From assembly GCF_019974135.1 (NCBI RefSeq), contig NZ_AP025017.1:1178001-1242000 (forward strand): a stretch of DNA of 64,000 bases, given 5' to 3'. Both the position numbers and the translations under genes were made by a program. Every line of letters starts with the position of its first letter. Position 1 is the stretch's first letter. This DNA is from Actinomyces capricornis (lineage in GTDB: Bacteria > Actinomycetota > Actinomycetes > Actinomycetales > Actinomycetaceae). Of this stretch, positions 26,891 to 35,500 are shown piece after piece. Below the pieces are notes generated by a model. That model searched no databases, had not been told where the DNA came from, and saw only the letters and a list, made by a program, of their open reading frames with translations.

Positions 26891-27313
26891 CTACGAGGGG
26901 TCGCCCTGCGAGGGGTCGTCCAGCTGCTCGCTGCGGCGCGCGAGCTCCACGATCGCCCGGATGCTCTTGAGCGCCTCGTCGCTCAGCCCATGGACCCGCA
27001 TGGCGACCACCCGCTCCTGGGGCGTCAGGCTCTCCTCCACCGAGCCACCCTCCTCGGAGGTGTCGATGAAGAAGGACAGCGGCACCTCGAAGGCGTCGGC
27101 CAATGCCCGCAGGTGCTGGAGCCTGGGGTTCTGGGCCTGCCCGGTGCGCAGCTGGTGCAGGTAGCTGACGGACATCGTCGAGATCCCCCGCTCCTCCATC
27201 CGACGGGTGATCTCCTGCAGTGTCACGGGTCGCCCCAACGGGCCTGTCGTCTGTGCGAACAGCTCCTCGAGCCGTTGGGCGATACTCACGATGGACTCTC
27301 TCGTTTCGGGCAT
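26891..27313 (-). CDS. XRE-family transcriptional regulator
   Basis: A 140-residue regulator with an N-terminal helix-turn-helix: LQEITRRMEERGISTMSVSYLHQLRTG forms the recognition region, followed by NPRLQHLRALADAFEVP as in XRE/Cro domains linked to ImmA/IrrE partners. The C-terminal part (about 85-140) is acidic and helical. It is the first gene of the cluster with the ImmA-like protease and the two DUF6545-like membrane proteins, and should be their regulator. The ATG at 27313 has no clear ribosome-binding site, and an upstream ATG at 27355 is possible. The end of the gene is about 150 bases from the earliest normal start codon of the protease. Confidence 0.85.
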   Translation of the reverse strand: MPETRESIVSIAQRLEELFAQTTGPLGRPVTLQEITRRMEERGISTMSVSYLHQLRTGQAQNPRLQHLRALADAFEVPLSFFIDTSEEGGSVEESLTPQERVVAMRVHGLSDEALKSIRAIVELARRSEQLDDPSQGDPS

Positions 27314-27920
27314 AGTCAGGCGCAGGGGCGGTCTCGGCATCGGGCGCAGAAGCATCCCATACCGCCGGCGGACGGGCCAACCGGGGGGCTCGCACGCACT
27401 CCCCCGGCTCGCCGGCCTCCGCCGTCGGCTCAGCCTGCTCGACTAGCGCACCCCGCCCCCGGGGGCCACCCGGGGACAGGGCAGCGCGCAGACTCCCCAA
27501 GGCACTCATCACGGGATTCATTATCACTCCTCCGAGCAGGGAGCGCGGAAGCACTCACCGCCGGCCATACCAGGACCAAAGGCCCTGCCACTCTCCTGCA
27601 CCCCGGACCATACCCAAGTAGGGGAGCAGTGAGAAAGAGGTCGTCGTCGCAGGCAGCCGGGGCGCCCGGCCTCTCCGGACAGCCGCCGGGCCCCCATCCG
27701 GGCCCTCCGGCAGCCCTTCCCGGCCAGCCGGCCGGCCGACGCCGCCCCCAGAACTGCCCCCAGATCGTTACCTGCGCTACACGGGCGTGATATCGCCTCT
27801 AAGGATGATCTGATTGATTGGAGATGACCTATAGTTCTCTTCCGTAAGAAGGACCTCCAGAGCCCTTCACTATCACTTGTCATCACGTCCCTGAATCCCA
27901 CCGACCACAGGAACACACTC
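27314..27920. other. Gap without a gene, divergent promoters
   Basis: About 600 bases between the XRE gene (minus) and the oxyR-like gene (plus). Long frames on the minus strand continue only as GC shadows. The part from 27780 is AT-richer and contains CCTATAGTT at about 27828, a plausible -10 region for the oxyR-like gene; OxyR proteins often bind their own promoter. Confidence 0.45.
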
Positions 27921-28855
27921 ATGCCCACCTCCAGCCTGCCCTCCTTCTCCCAGCTCAGAGCCTTCGTGGCGCTGTGCGACCACCAGCACTTCGGCGAGGC
28001 CGCAGCGGCCCTCGGCGTCAGCCAGCCCAGCCTCTCCCAGGCCATCACCGCCCTGGAGAAGCGCGTGGGCGGCGAGCTGGTGGAGCGCACCACCCGCCGC
28101 GTCCTGGTCACCCCCTGGGGGAGACCCTGCTGCCCTACGCCCGTGAGGCGGTGCTGTCTGCCGAGGCCTTCCGCGAGGCGGTCACCAACCAGGGCGCCGC
28201 CCTGACGGGCTCCATGCGCCTGGGCATCATCCCCACCCTGGCCCCCTACCTGGCCCCCATCCTCCTGGACGGGCTCATGGACACCCTGCCCCAGATGAAG
28301 CCCGAGCTGCGCGAGCTCGTCACCGGCGACATCCTCGACCTGCTCAGCCAGGGGCGCCTGGATGCCGCCATCATCTCCCTGGAAGAGGAGGAGGTGCACC
28401 GCTCCACCGCCGTGCCGATGTTCGATGAGCCCCTGGTGGCGCTGGTGGCGGCGGACCACCCCTGGGCGGGGCGCGAGGACCTCCAGCCCGAGGAGCTCGA
28501 CTCCCAGCCCCTCCTGCTCCTGGATGAGGGCAACTGCCTGCGCGAGCAGACCCTGGCCCTGTGCCAGCGCTACGGCTCCCAGCCGCCCCTGGCCGTGGCC
28601 ACCACCCTGTCCACAGTCATCCGCATGGTGGCGCACGGCTCGGGCATCACCATCATCCCCGAGGGCGCGCTGCGGATGCTGCCGCCCCAGGAGGACTACG
28701 CGGTAGCGCGCTTCGCGGGCCGCGGCCCAGTGCGGCACATGAACCTGGTGCACCGCACCTCCTCCTCGCGCGGGGCCGAGTTCAAGCAGCTGGCCGAGGT
28801 CATCACCGATCTGGTGGGCAAGGCAGGCCTGCCCATGCTCCCCATCGAGGCCTGA
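27921..28855 (+). pseudogene. oxyR: OxyR-type LysR regulator with a one-base frameshift
   Basis: Two frames join to one LysR protein of about 311 residues. The first (27921 on) gives the HTH FGEAAAALGVSQPSLSQAI and ALEKRVGGELVERTTRRV; the second gives LLPYAREAV and the whole sensor domain to 28855. The break is in the run of five C at 28111-28115: six C would restore LVTPLGETLLPYA. The sensor domain holds CLREQTLALC, the two cysteines nine positions apart that form the redox switch of OxyR (Cys199 and Cys208 in E. coli). So this is a peroxide sensor and regulator of antioxidant genes, now out of frame, or read with a sequencing error in a homopolymer. The start at 27921 has AGGA upstream. Confidence 0.85.
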
Positions 28856-28955
28856 GCGCCCCTGCGCTCGGCGCCCGCTCCCTGAGCGCCCCGCCCCGGA
28901 GCGCACGAGGGCGGGCCCGTGCGAGGACGGGCGGGAGGCCCGGCACCCAGGCGGC

Positions 28956-28961
28956 TAGCCT
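28956..28961 (+). promoter_or_regulatory. -10 box TAGCCT of the lipid kinase gene
   Basis: TAGCCT ends six bases before the ATG at 28968; no ribosome-binding site is present, which fits a leaderless message. Confidence 0.5.
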
Positions 28962-28967
28962 GGGCCC

Positions 28968-30227
28968 ATGACTGCAACGCGGCGGACAGGCCGGGCCGGG
29001 CACGCCGGCTCCGAGACGAACCGGCCTCTGGCCTGCGTGGTGGTCAACCCCTCCAAGCGCAAGGCCACTCGGGCTGTCAGTGACCTGCTGGCCAGGCGCC
29101 TGCGCGAGGCCGGCTTCCGGGGCCCGATCTGGCTGGAGACCTCCGGCTCGGAGCCCGGCGCCACCCAGGCGCGCCTGGCGGTGGCCAGCGGCGCCCGCCT
29201 GGTGGTGGCCGCGGGCGGCGATGGGACCGTGCGCTCGGTGGCGGCGGGACTGGCCTCCACCTCTCTTGAGATGGGGATCATGCCCCTGGGCACGGCGAAC
29301 CTGGCGGCCCGCAACCTGGGCCTGCCCACCACCGACCTGGCCCAGGCCGCCGAGGTCCTCGCCTCCGGCTCGGCCGGCCCCTACGACCTGGCCTGGGTCT
29401 CCACCGACGCCCACACCCGGACCAGCAGTGAAACCAGCCCTGGGACGGGCGGCGACGACCCCCTCCCGGGCGGCTCCGGGGCCGCCCGGGGGCAGGGCGC
29501 CGCGAGCGCCGGGCCGGGCGCCTCCCCCGCCCTGGCCAACGGCGCCTCCTGGGCGCGCCCCACACTGGGGCACGAGCACGCCTGCATGGTGGTGGCCGGG
29601 ATCGGCTTCGACGCCGGACTGGTGGCGGCGACCCACCCGGCGCTCAAGGCCCGCATCGGCTGGGGGGCCTACGCACTGGCGGCGATGAGCAATCTGCGCT
29701 CCCCGCGCATGGACCTGGTCCTCAGCCTGGCCGGGGAGCCGGGGAGCGCCTCCTATGCGGCCGCCCCCTCCGCCCCGGACCGGCCCGCACCCGGTGGGGA
29801 GGCCGGGCCGTCGGGCGCCGGGCGAGGGGACGCGGCGTCGGGGACTGCTCCCAGTCATGGGGGGCGGCGCGTCGAGCGGATGACTGCCCGCAGCCTGCTG
29901 GTGGCCAATGGGGGCCGGCTGCCGGCGGGGATCACGCTCCTGCCCCGGGCCCGGCTCGACGACGGCCTGCTGGACATCGCCGCCATCGACACCGTGGCCG
30001 GACTGGTGGGGTGGGGCTCCCTGGCCAGGCAGGTGCTGCCTCCCTATGCGGCCGCCTACGCCGACCCTGAGCGCGCCACCGGCCGGGTGCTGCTGCGCCA
30101 GGGCAATGACGTCACCGTGCGCCTGGCCGCGCCCGCGCTGGTGGAGGTCGACGGCGATCTGCTGCCTCCCACCCAGGGGGTGCATGTGCGCCTGGAGGCC
30201 GGGGCCCTGCGCATCCGCCGCCCCTGA
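28968..30227 (+). CDS. Diacylglycerol/lipid kinase family protein
   Basis: A 419-residue protein of the DAGK catalytic family (YegS/BmrU type). The N-terminal domain has VVVNPSKRKA, the nucleotide site VVAAGGDGTVRSVAAGL and the block MPLGTANLAARNLGLP. The C-terminal beta-sandwich domain ends with RLDDGLLDIAAID and VEVDGDLLPPTQGVHVR. Such enzymes phosphorylate diacylglycerol, sphingosine or other membrane lipids at the inner face of the membrane. Two linkers rich in Gly, Pro and Ala (about 150-195 and 265-305) lengthen it beyond the usual 300 residues. The ATG at 28968 is supported by the -10 box. The gene is monocistronic. Confidence 0.88.
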   Translation: MTATRRTGRAGHAGSETNRPLACVVVNPSKRKATRAVSDLLARRLREAGFRGPIWLETSGSEPGATQARLAVASGARLVVAAGGDGTVRSVAAGLASTSLEMGIMPLGTANLAARNLGLPTTDLAQAAEVLASGSAGPYDLAWVSTDAHTRTSSETSPGTGGDDPLPGGSGAARGQGAASAGPGASPALANGASWARPTLGHEHACMVVAGIGFDAGLVAATHPALKARIGWGAYALAAMSNLRSPRMDLVLSLAGEPGSASYAAAPSAPDRPAPGGEAGPSGAGRGDAASGTAPSHGGRRVERMTARSLLVANGGRLPAGITLLPRARLDDGLLDIAAIDTVAGLVGWGSLARQVLPPYAAAYADPERATGRVLLRQGNDVTVRLAAPALVEVDGDLLPPTQGVHVRLEAGALRIRRP

Positions 30228-30562
30228 GCGCCGTCGCCCCGCATCGCCGGCCCCGGCCCCTCGGCACCGCGCCCGAGGCGCTCGCGGCGGCACCGCGCGT
30301 ATCCCAACCGTGACCCGCATGGGGCTCGCGGGAGGCGCCACCCGCTCTGCTCGCAGGATTTCCCGCCCCCAGCACCGCATGCCTGTGACCTCTCCGCTAC
30401 CTGCCTGCCCAGGGGCGGGTATCGTGGGGCTCCGTCAGGTCCTCCGAGCGCATCGGCGTCGTGCGCGCCCCCGCCTGCGGCGATGGGGCGCAGCGGTGTC
30501 CCGGCAGGGGCTCGACGGGGCTGATCAGCGCACGCACCACCGAGAGGGAGGAGAGGGACTCG
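30228..30562. other. Gap without a gene (335 bp)
   Basis: GC-rich spacer before the MinD-like gene. TATCGT at about 30418 may be a -10 box, and GAGGGAGGAGAGGG just before 30563 is the ribosome-binding site of the next gene. No frame with coding character was seen. Confidence 0.4.
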
Positions 30563-33037
30563 ATGAGCAGCACTGCCAATGGGTGGCCGCGGGCCGTCGT
30601 CACGATGGATGCCGCGGGCCGGGCGCATGTCAACCTCTCGGGGGTGGTCACCTCCTTCGAGGAGGGTGATGCCGAGGCGGTCCGCACCAGCGTCATCCGG
30701 TTCATCACCCAGCGGGCACTGGTGCTGGGCCGTGAGATCCCGGCCTCGATCACCGAGCCGGATGATCACTGGGAGATCATCATCCACCCCGATGGCATGG
30801 TCACCGAGAACCCCCTGGCCCCGCAGAACCCGGCTCAGTCCGATGAGGTCCCACCGCCCCAGGCCATCCAGCCGGCGTATGCCGCGCCGCCTGAGCAGGC
30901 GGTACAGGCCGTTCAGGCGCCGGTGGGGCCGCCGGCCCAGCCGGCTGCTCCTGTCACCACGGGCTACGGGTACGTTCCCGAGGCGGGGCACGGTGACCCC
31001 CCAGTCCCAGCGCCGACCGCCGACCCGTGGGGGCAGGCGCTCCCGGCGGCCCCGGGCCTGGCCCCGCCATCGATGCCGTCGTTGCCGCCCTCGATCCCTC
31101 CCTCGATTCCGCCGGCCCACCCTCAGGCCGAGTGGCCCGCCGCCCCGGACTCGCCCCAGACCCACCAGGCTCCGCCCGACGGTCCTCCCGGGGGGCAGCC
31201 CCCTCACGGTACCGCCGGAGCGGTCGAGGCGCCCCCGGCGATGACGGAGCCCGGGCTGCCCCAGGAGCCGGCCGCCCCCCAGGGCCCAGGGCTGCCCGCA
31301 GCGCCCGGCCTCCACCGGGCCGAGGCCTTCCCGTCCCCGGCGACGCACGGTCCTGGAGCCGCGGAGTACCAGGGCGGTCCGGCCCATCCGAGCAGTCCGG
31401 ACCAGGTGGATAGTCCGGGCAGCCGGAGGGTCAGTGCCGACAGCGCCCATGCAGCCGACGACGCCGATGCGGTGCCGGAGCTGCCGACCTTCGACTTCCC
31501 AGGACCGGCCCCCCTCTCCCCTCCCCCGGTCCCCGCCCCGGCCTCCATGGAGTCCCCGGCTCCCGCGGGCTCCCCTGCGCTCCCGAGCCCCGCCGAGGCC
31601 GCGGGCCCCCTCTGGTCCGAGGAGCCCGCTGCGCCGGCTCAGCCCTGGGCGCCCACCGTCTCCGCAGAGCCCACAGAGTTCTCAGTGCCCTCAGTGCTCT
31701 CGGAACCCACCTGGCCCGCAGGGCCAGCCGAGGCCTCAGCACCCGTCGAGTCCAGTGAATCCACTGAGTCCGCAGGGCCCACTGAGGCCGCCGGGCCTGC
31801 TGCGAGGCCTGAGCCGTCGGCCTCCCTGCCTGCGGCGCCCTTCGAGGCCTCCGCGATCAACGAGCCCGCCCCAGCCCAGTCCGCGACCGCCCCGATGGGC
31901 GCCGTCGAGGCCACCGCTGCCCCGACCGCTGAGGGCGGGACCGCCCAGACGGCAGCGCCCACCACGTCCACCATGCCCACCACGCCCACCGCCTCCCTGC
32001 CGCCGGTCGGTGAGGCCGACCAGGGCCCCGGGCCGTCCCACCACGGCTCCGACCCGGTCTCCTGGCAGGAGGGGGTGCCGGGCACCCCCCAGACCGAGCC
32101 CGTGCCGGGCGCCGCCCGCCCTCGACCCACCGGCCCGGAGCCGGGCCCCCTGGCTGAGGACCGGGCCCCCGCCCGCACCGGCCTGCGCGGCGCGGTCAAC
32201 CGGGTGGGCCTGAGGCTGCGGCCCTCCCGCAGTGAGCAGGAGGAGCGCCGCGACATCGCGGCGGTCTCGACCCACTGGAGCGGCTCGCGCACCGTCGCCG
32301 TGGTCAACGGCAAGGGCGGGTCCATGAAGACCCCCACGGCCGTCCTGCTCTCGGCGGTCTTCGCCCGCCACGGCGGGACGGGCGTGGTGGCCTTCGACAA
32401 CAATCCCGCCCGAGGGACCCTGGGCTGGCGCACCGAGCCGGGTCCCCATGAGCGCACGGTCGCGGACCTGCTGGCCAGCTCCGACCGGCTCCTGTCCCCG
32501 GAGGCCGGCCCGGTGGAGATCTCCGCCTTCACCCACCACCAGGACGACGGCTTCGACGTCCTGCGCTCTCACCCCGAGACCCTGGCCGAGGACCGGCCCA
32601 CCACTGCTGAGGCCCTCACCCGGGCCCATGAGGTCCTGTCCTGGTACTACCGCCTGGTCATCATCGACAGCGGTAATGATGAGGGATCCCCGGCCTGGCG
32701 GGCCATGATCGCGCGGGCCGATGCCATCGTGGTGCCCACGATCACCCGCCCCGAGCATGCCGAGTCGGCCCGCCTACTGCTGACCGAGCTCTCGCGCTGC
32801 GATGCCCACGGCGCCGACCTGGCCTCCAGGGCCCTGGTCGTGGTCTCGCAGAGCTCCGCCGCCGAGCCGAGGCCCGATGAGCTGGTCTCGCGCTTCCAGC
32901 AGGTCGCCCGCGACGCCGTCGCCATCCCCTACGACCCGATGATGGCCGGGCGCCCCCTCCGCCTAGCGTCCCTGGCACCGGCCACGCGGCGCGCGTGGCT
33001 GCAGGCCGCCGCCCGCCTGGCCGCAGGCCTGCACTGA
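30563..33037 (+). CDS. MinD/ParA-like ATPase with long Pro/Ala-rich N-terminal region
   Basis: An 824-residue protein in three parts. Residues 1-85 form a compact domain (VVTMDAAGRAHVNLSGVV, TSVIRFITQRALVLG, EIIIHPDGMV). About 90-540 is low-complexity Pro, Ala, Glu and Ser. The last 270 residues are a P-loop ATPase of the SIMIBI class with VVNGKGGSMKTPTAV, VVAFDNNPARGTLGW, LVIIDSGND and a final helix. The Walker A reads KGGSMKT instead of KGGVGKT: the conserved Gly before Lys is Met, as in one actinobacterial branch of ParA-like proteins, and the first Lys remains. A role in positioning or secretion is possible but not known. The start at 30563 has a strong GGAGGAGAGGG site. Confidence 0.82.
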   Translation: MSSTANGWPRAVVTMDAAGRAHVNLSGVVTSFEEGDAEAVRTSVIRFITQRALVLGREIPASITEPDDHWEIIIHPDGMVTENPLAPQNPAQSDEVPPPQAIQPAYAAPPEQAVQAVQAPVGPPAQPAAPVTTGYGYVPEAGHGDPPVPAPTADPWGQALPAAPGLAPPSMPSLPPSIPPSIPPAHPQAEWPAAPDSPQTHQAPPDGPPGGQPPHGTAGAVEAPPAMTEPGLPQEPAAPQGPGLPAAPGLHRAEAFPSPATHGPGAAEYQGGPAHPSSPDQVDSPGSRRVSADSAHAADDADAVPELPTFDFPGPAPLSPPPVPAPASMESPAPAGSPALPSPAEAAGPLWSEEPAAPAQPWAPTVSAEPTEFSVPSVLSEPTWPAGPAEASAPVESSESTESAGPTEAAGPAARPEPSASLPAAPFEASAINEPAPAQSATAPMGAVEATAAPTAEGGTAQTAAPTTSTMPTTPTASLPPVGEADQGPGPSHHGSDPVSWQEGVPGTPQTEPVPGAARPRPTGPEPGPLAEDRAPARTGLRGAVNRVGLRLRPSRSEQEERRDIAAVSTHWSGSRTVAVVNGKGGSMKTPTAVLLSAVFARHGGTGVVAFDNNPARGTLGWRTEPGPHERTVADLLASSDRLLSPEAGPVEISAFTHHQDDGFDVLRSHPETLAEDRPTTAEALTRAHEVLSWYYRLVIIDSGNDEGSPAWRAMIARADAIVVPTITRPEHAESARLLLTELSRCDAHGADLASRALVVVSQSSAAEPRPDELVSRFQQVARDAVAIPYDPMMAGRPLRLASLAPATRRAWLQAAARLAAGLH

Positions 33038-33053
33038 GCCCCGGCGCCGCGTG

Positions 33054-33989
33054 CTACAGGGCCCTGCCCTCCAGCACGTCGGCCACCCAGGACCGGGCCA
33101 CGACGAAGTCCTTGTCGCTGGTGCCGGCCAGCACCATGACGGGGCGGGCGTCCAGGCGGGGGTAGGAGCCCAGGAAGCGCACCACCGGGCAGGTGCGGTG
33201 CAGCCCGATGAGGGCGGCCTGGACGCGCTCCTCGCGCACATGGCCCTCGACGTCGATGGAGAAGCGGTAGCGCCCCAGGGAGTCGCCCACCGGGCGGGAC
33301 TCGATACGCGAGAGGTTGACGCCGCGGGCGCTGAACTGCTCCAGCATGTCCAGCAGGGCCCCGGAGCGGTCGTGCGGGAGCTGGACCATGAGGGTGGTCT
33401 TGTCCGCACCGGTGGGCTCGGGGACGCGCCCGGGACGGGTGACCTTGACGAAGCGCGTGACGGCCCCGGGGTTGTCGGCCACCCCGGCAGCCAGGACCTC
33501 CAGGCCGTAGGACTGGGCGGCCAGGGGGTTGCACAGGGCGGCCTGGAAGTCGTGCTCCCCGCCGTCGGCCAGGGCCTGGGCGGGGGCCGAGGTGGAGGTC
33601 GCGGCGACATAGAGGGCCTGGGGCAGGTTGTGGTGGACCCACCCGCGGCACTGGGCCCAGGCGTGGGGGTGGGTGGAGATGGCGGTGACATCCTCCAGGC
33701 GGGTGCCGGGCCTGCCCGCCAGGACGAAGGTGATGGGCACGGCCATCTCCGCGGCGATGACCAGGGGGGTGGAGGCCACGAGGTTGTCGAGGGTGGCGTT
33801 GACCCCGCCCTCCACCGAGTTCTCGATGGGGACCACGGCGGCCTGGGAGGCGCGCGAGCGCACCCGGTCCAGGGCGGTGGGGACGTCTAGGCAGGGGTCG
33901 AGCTCGACGTCGAGGGGGGCGACCTGCCGCAGCGCCATCTCGGTGAAGGTGCCAGCGGGCCCCAGGAAGGACCAGAGGTTTTCCGTCAT
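33054..33989 (-). CDS. pheA: Prephenate dehydratase
   Basis: A 311-residue enzyme that converts prephenate to phenylpyruvate in phenylalanine synthesis. The catalytic domain shows FLGPAGTFTEMAL, VPIENSVEGGVNATLD and the active-site TRF in AVTRFVKV. The ACT domain at the C-terminus has GALLDMLEQFSARGVNLSRIESRP, which binds phenylalanine for feedback inhibition. The ATG at 33989 has TACCCT six bases upstream, a leaderless arrangement. The gene converges with the MinD-like gene, with only 16 bases between the stop codons. About 30 residues after the ACT domain extend the usual end. Confidence 0.95.
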   Translation of the reverse strand: MTENLWSFLGPAGTFTEMALRQVAPLDVELDPCLDVPTALDRVRSRASQAAVVPIENSVEGGVNATLDNLVASTPLVIAAEMAVPITFVLAGRPGTRLEDVTAISTHPHAWAQCRGWVHHNLPQALYVAATSTSAPAQALADGGEHDFQAALCNPLAAQSYGLEVLAAGVADNPGAVTRFVKVTRPGRVPEPTGADKTTLMVQLPHDRSGALLDMLEQFSARGVNLSRIESRPVGDSLGRYRFSIDVEGHVREERVQAALIGLHRTCPVVRFLGSYPRLDARPVMVLAGTSDKDFVVARSWVADVLEGRAL

Positions 33990-33995
33990 GGGCAC

Positions 33996-34001
33996 AGGGT
34001 A
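33996..34001 (-). promoter_or_regulatory. -10 box TACCCT of pheA
   Basis: TACCCT ends six bases before the pheA ATG on the minus strand. Confidence 0.5.
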
Positions 34002-34181
34002 GCGATCCGGTGGGCGGGTGCGCCGCGGCAGTCCGCGCAATGGCAACGCGGGGCGCAGCCCTGGCCGCCGGGCCTGGGGCGGGCGCACCCGATCCGGGCC
34101 CCGGCGGGGTCGACCCGGGCAGCCCTGGGCGGGCGGCATCGGCCCTGGCTGCACCGGGGGCGGTGCTGGCAGGCTGGTGCC

Positions 34182-35159
34182 ATGTCGAGTTCCCGTCAGC
34201 GGTTCCGCAAGCACGACGACGGCCCGGTCTCCACCCGCCTGGAGGCCCAGGGCCTGGAGTGGCTGGCCCGGGCCATGCCCGAGGGCGGGGCCCACGTGGT
34301 GCCGGTGACCACCGGCCCGGGCTGGCTGGAGGAGCCGCGGCTGACGACCACGCGGGTGACGCCGGGGGCGGCCCAGGCCTTCGGGCGCGCTCTGGCGGTC
34401 ACGCATGCCGCGGGCGCCCCGGCCTATGGGGCCGCGCCCCCGGGATGGGACGGCAGGGCGCGGATGGGGCGCTCGAATCTGCGCCTGCGGCCTCACGACG
34501 CCGAGCCCCCTGAGGCCGGCACCGCACCGCGGCGGTGGGGCGAGTTCTACGCCGAGGACAGGATCCTGCCCTACCTGGGGCCGTCCCGGGACAACGGCTC
34601 GATCAGCGCGACCGGGGCGGCGGTTATCGAGCGCCTGTGCTCGCGCCTGGCCGACGGCGTGCTGGACGCCGACCAGCCCGAGCTGGTGCGCCGCGCCGTC
34701 GGGGCCGGCGGGCCGGGGGCCGGTTCCACGACTGGCGCCGGAGCCCCAGCCGGGCGGGTGGAGCCGGTGGCGCGCACCCATGGGGACCTGTGGTGCGGCA
34801 ACATCCTGTGGGTGCCGGCCGATGAGGTGCGCGTCTGGGCCCCGCCCCGGGCCGGTCTTGGCCCACATCCCGCGGGGCAGGCCGCCGCGGGCGAGGCGCG
34901 GGGCGGCGATCCGGTCGGGGTGCTCATCGACCCCATGGCCCACGGCGCGCACGCCGAGACCGACCTGGCGGCCCTGGGCGTCTTCGGCCAGCGCCACCTG
35001 GACCTCATCTACCGCTCCTATGACGAGGTCTCCCCCCTGGCCGAGGGCTGGCGCGAGCGCATCGGCCTGCACAGCCTGCACATCCTGATGATCCACGCCT
35101 ACCTCTTCGGCGGCGGGTACGGTGCCGAGGCGGTGGGAGCGGCCCGGGCCTACGCCTAG
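34182..35159 (+). CDS. Fructosamine kinase family protein
   Basis: A 325-residue protein of the fructosamine/ketosamine 3-kinase family. The catalytic loop is THGDLWCGNILW and the metal site VLIDPMAHGAHAETDLAAL, followed by GWRERIGLHSLHILMIHAYLFGGGY. Such enzymes phosphorylate sugars attached to amino groups and so help to remove glycation damage. An insert of about 45 residues lies between the catalytic histidine and the metal-binding Asp (VWAPPRAGLGPHP and on). The N-terminal nucleotide-binding lobe begins at GLEWLARAMPEGGAHVVPV. The ATG at 34182 is likely; the box CAGGCT six bases upstream resembles the leaderless pattern. It is read divergently from pheA. Confidence 0.85.
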   Translation: MSSSRQRFRKHDDGPVSTRLEAQGLEWLARAMPEGGAHVVPVTTGPGWLEEPRLTTTRVTPGAAQAFGRALAVTHAAGAPAYGAAPPGWDGRARMGRSNLRLRPHDAEPPEAGTAPRRWGEFYAEDRILPYLGPSRDNGSISATGAAVIERLCSRLADGVLDADQPELVRRAVGAGGPGAGSTTGAGAPAGRVEPVARTHGDLWCGNILWVPADEVRVWAPPRAGLGPHPAGQAAAGEARGGDPVGVLIDPMAHGAHAETDLAALGVFGQRHLDLIYRSYDEVSPLAEGWRERIGLHSLHILMIHAYLFGGGYGAEAVGAARAYA

Positions 35160-35261
35160 ACCGCCGGGCCGGCTGGCCGGGGTCGGGCCGGCGGTGGGCC
35201 AGGAGGAGCGCGGTACTCCGTGGTATCAGCGGGCCGGAGCAGCGGCCGGCCGGGTTCGATG

Positions 35262-35404
35262 GGGCGTCACTTCGCGGCAAAGGCGTCACTTGACGGAATG
35301 GACGACACCTGCGCGGTACGTCCATTCCGCCAAGTGACGCACCTGTCGCGAAACGACGCCCAACGTGAGTCCCGCGACCCTTCTGGAGCACCTGGCCCTC
35401 CCGG
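35262..35404. repeat. Long palindromic repeat, copy 1
   Basis: Aligns with 44704-44844 in the same orientation over about 143 bases. The core hairpin has 22-base arms at 35283-35304 and 35319-35340 with one G-U-type mismatch and a 14-base loop; outer arms pair partly. No protein is encoded. Confidence 0.85.
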
Positions 35405-35488
35405 GGCGCCACCGCCGGCCCCGCCCACCGCGCACCAGGAAGGGCGCCATTCACCCGCCCTGCTGACGACGGCACGGGGAAAGGCACC

Positions 35489-35494
35489 TAGGCT
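35489..35494 (+). promoter_or_regulatory. -10 box TAGGCT of the 35501 gene
   Basis: TAGGCT ends six bases before the GTG at 35501; leaderless arrangement. Confidence 0.5.
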
Positions 35495-35500
35495 GGTGGC

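Noticed and set aside
26745..27554. Single long protease frame running through the XRE gene
   Set aside because: The part before 26900 is a shadow of the XRE frame with no protease similarity; a frameshift fusion is kept only as a hypothesis.
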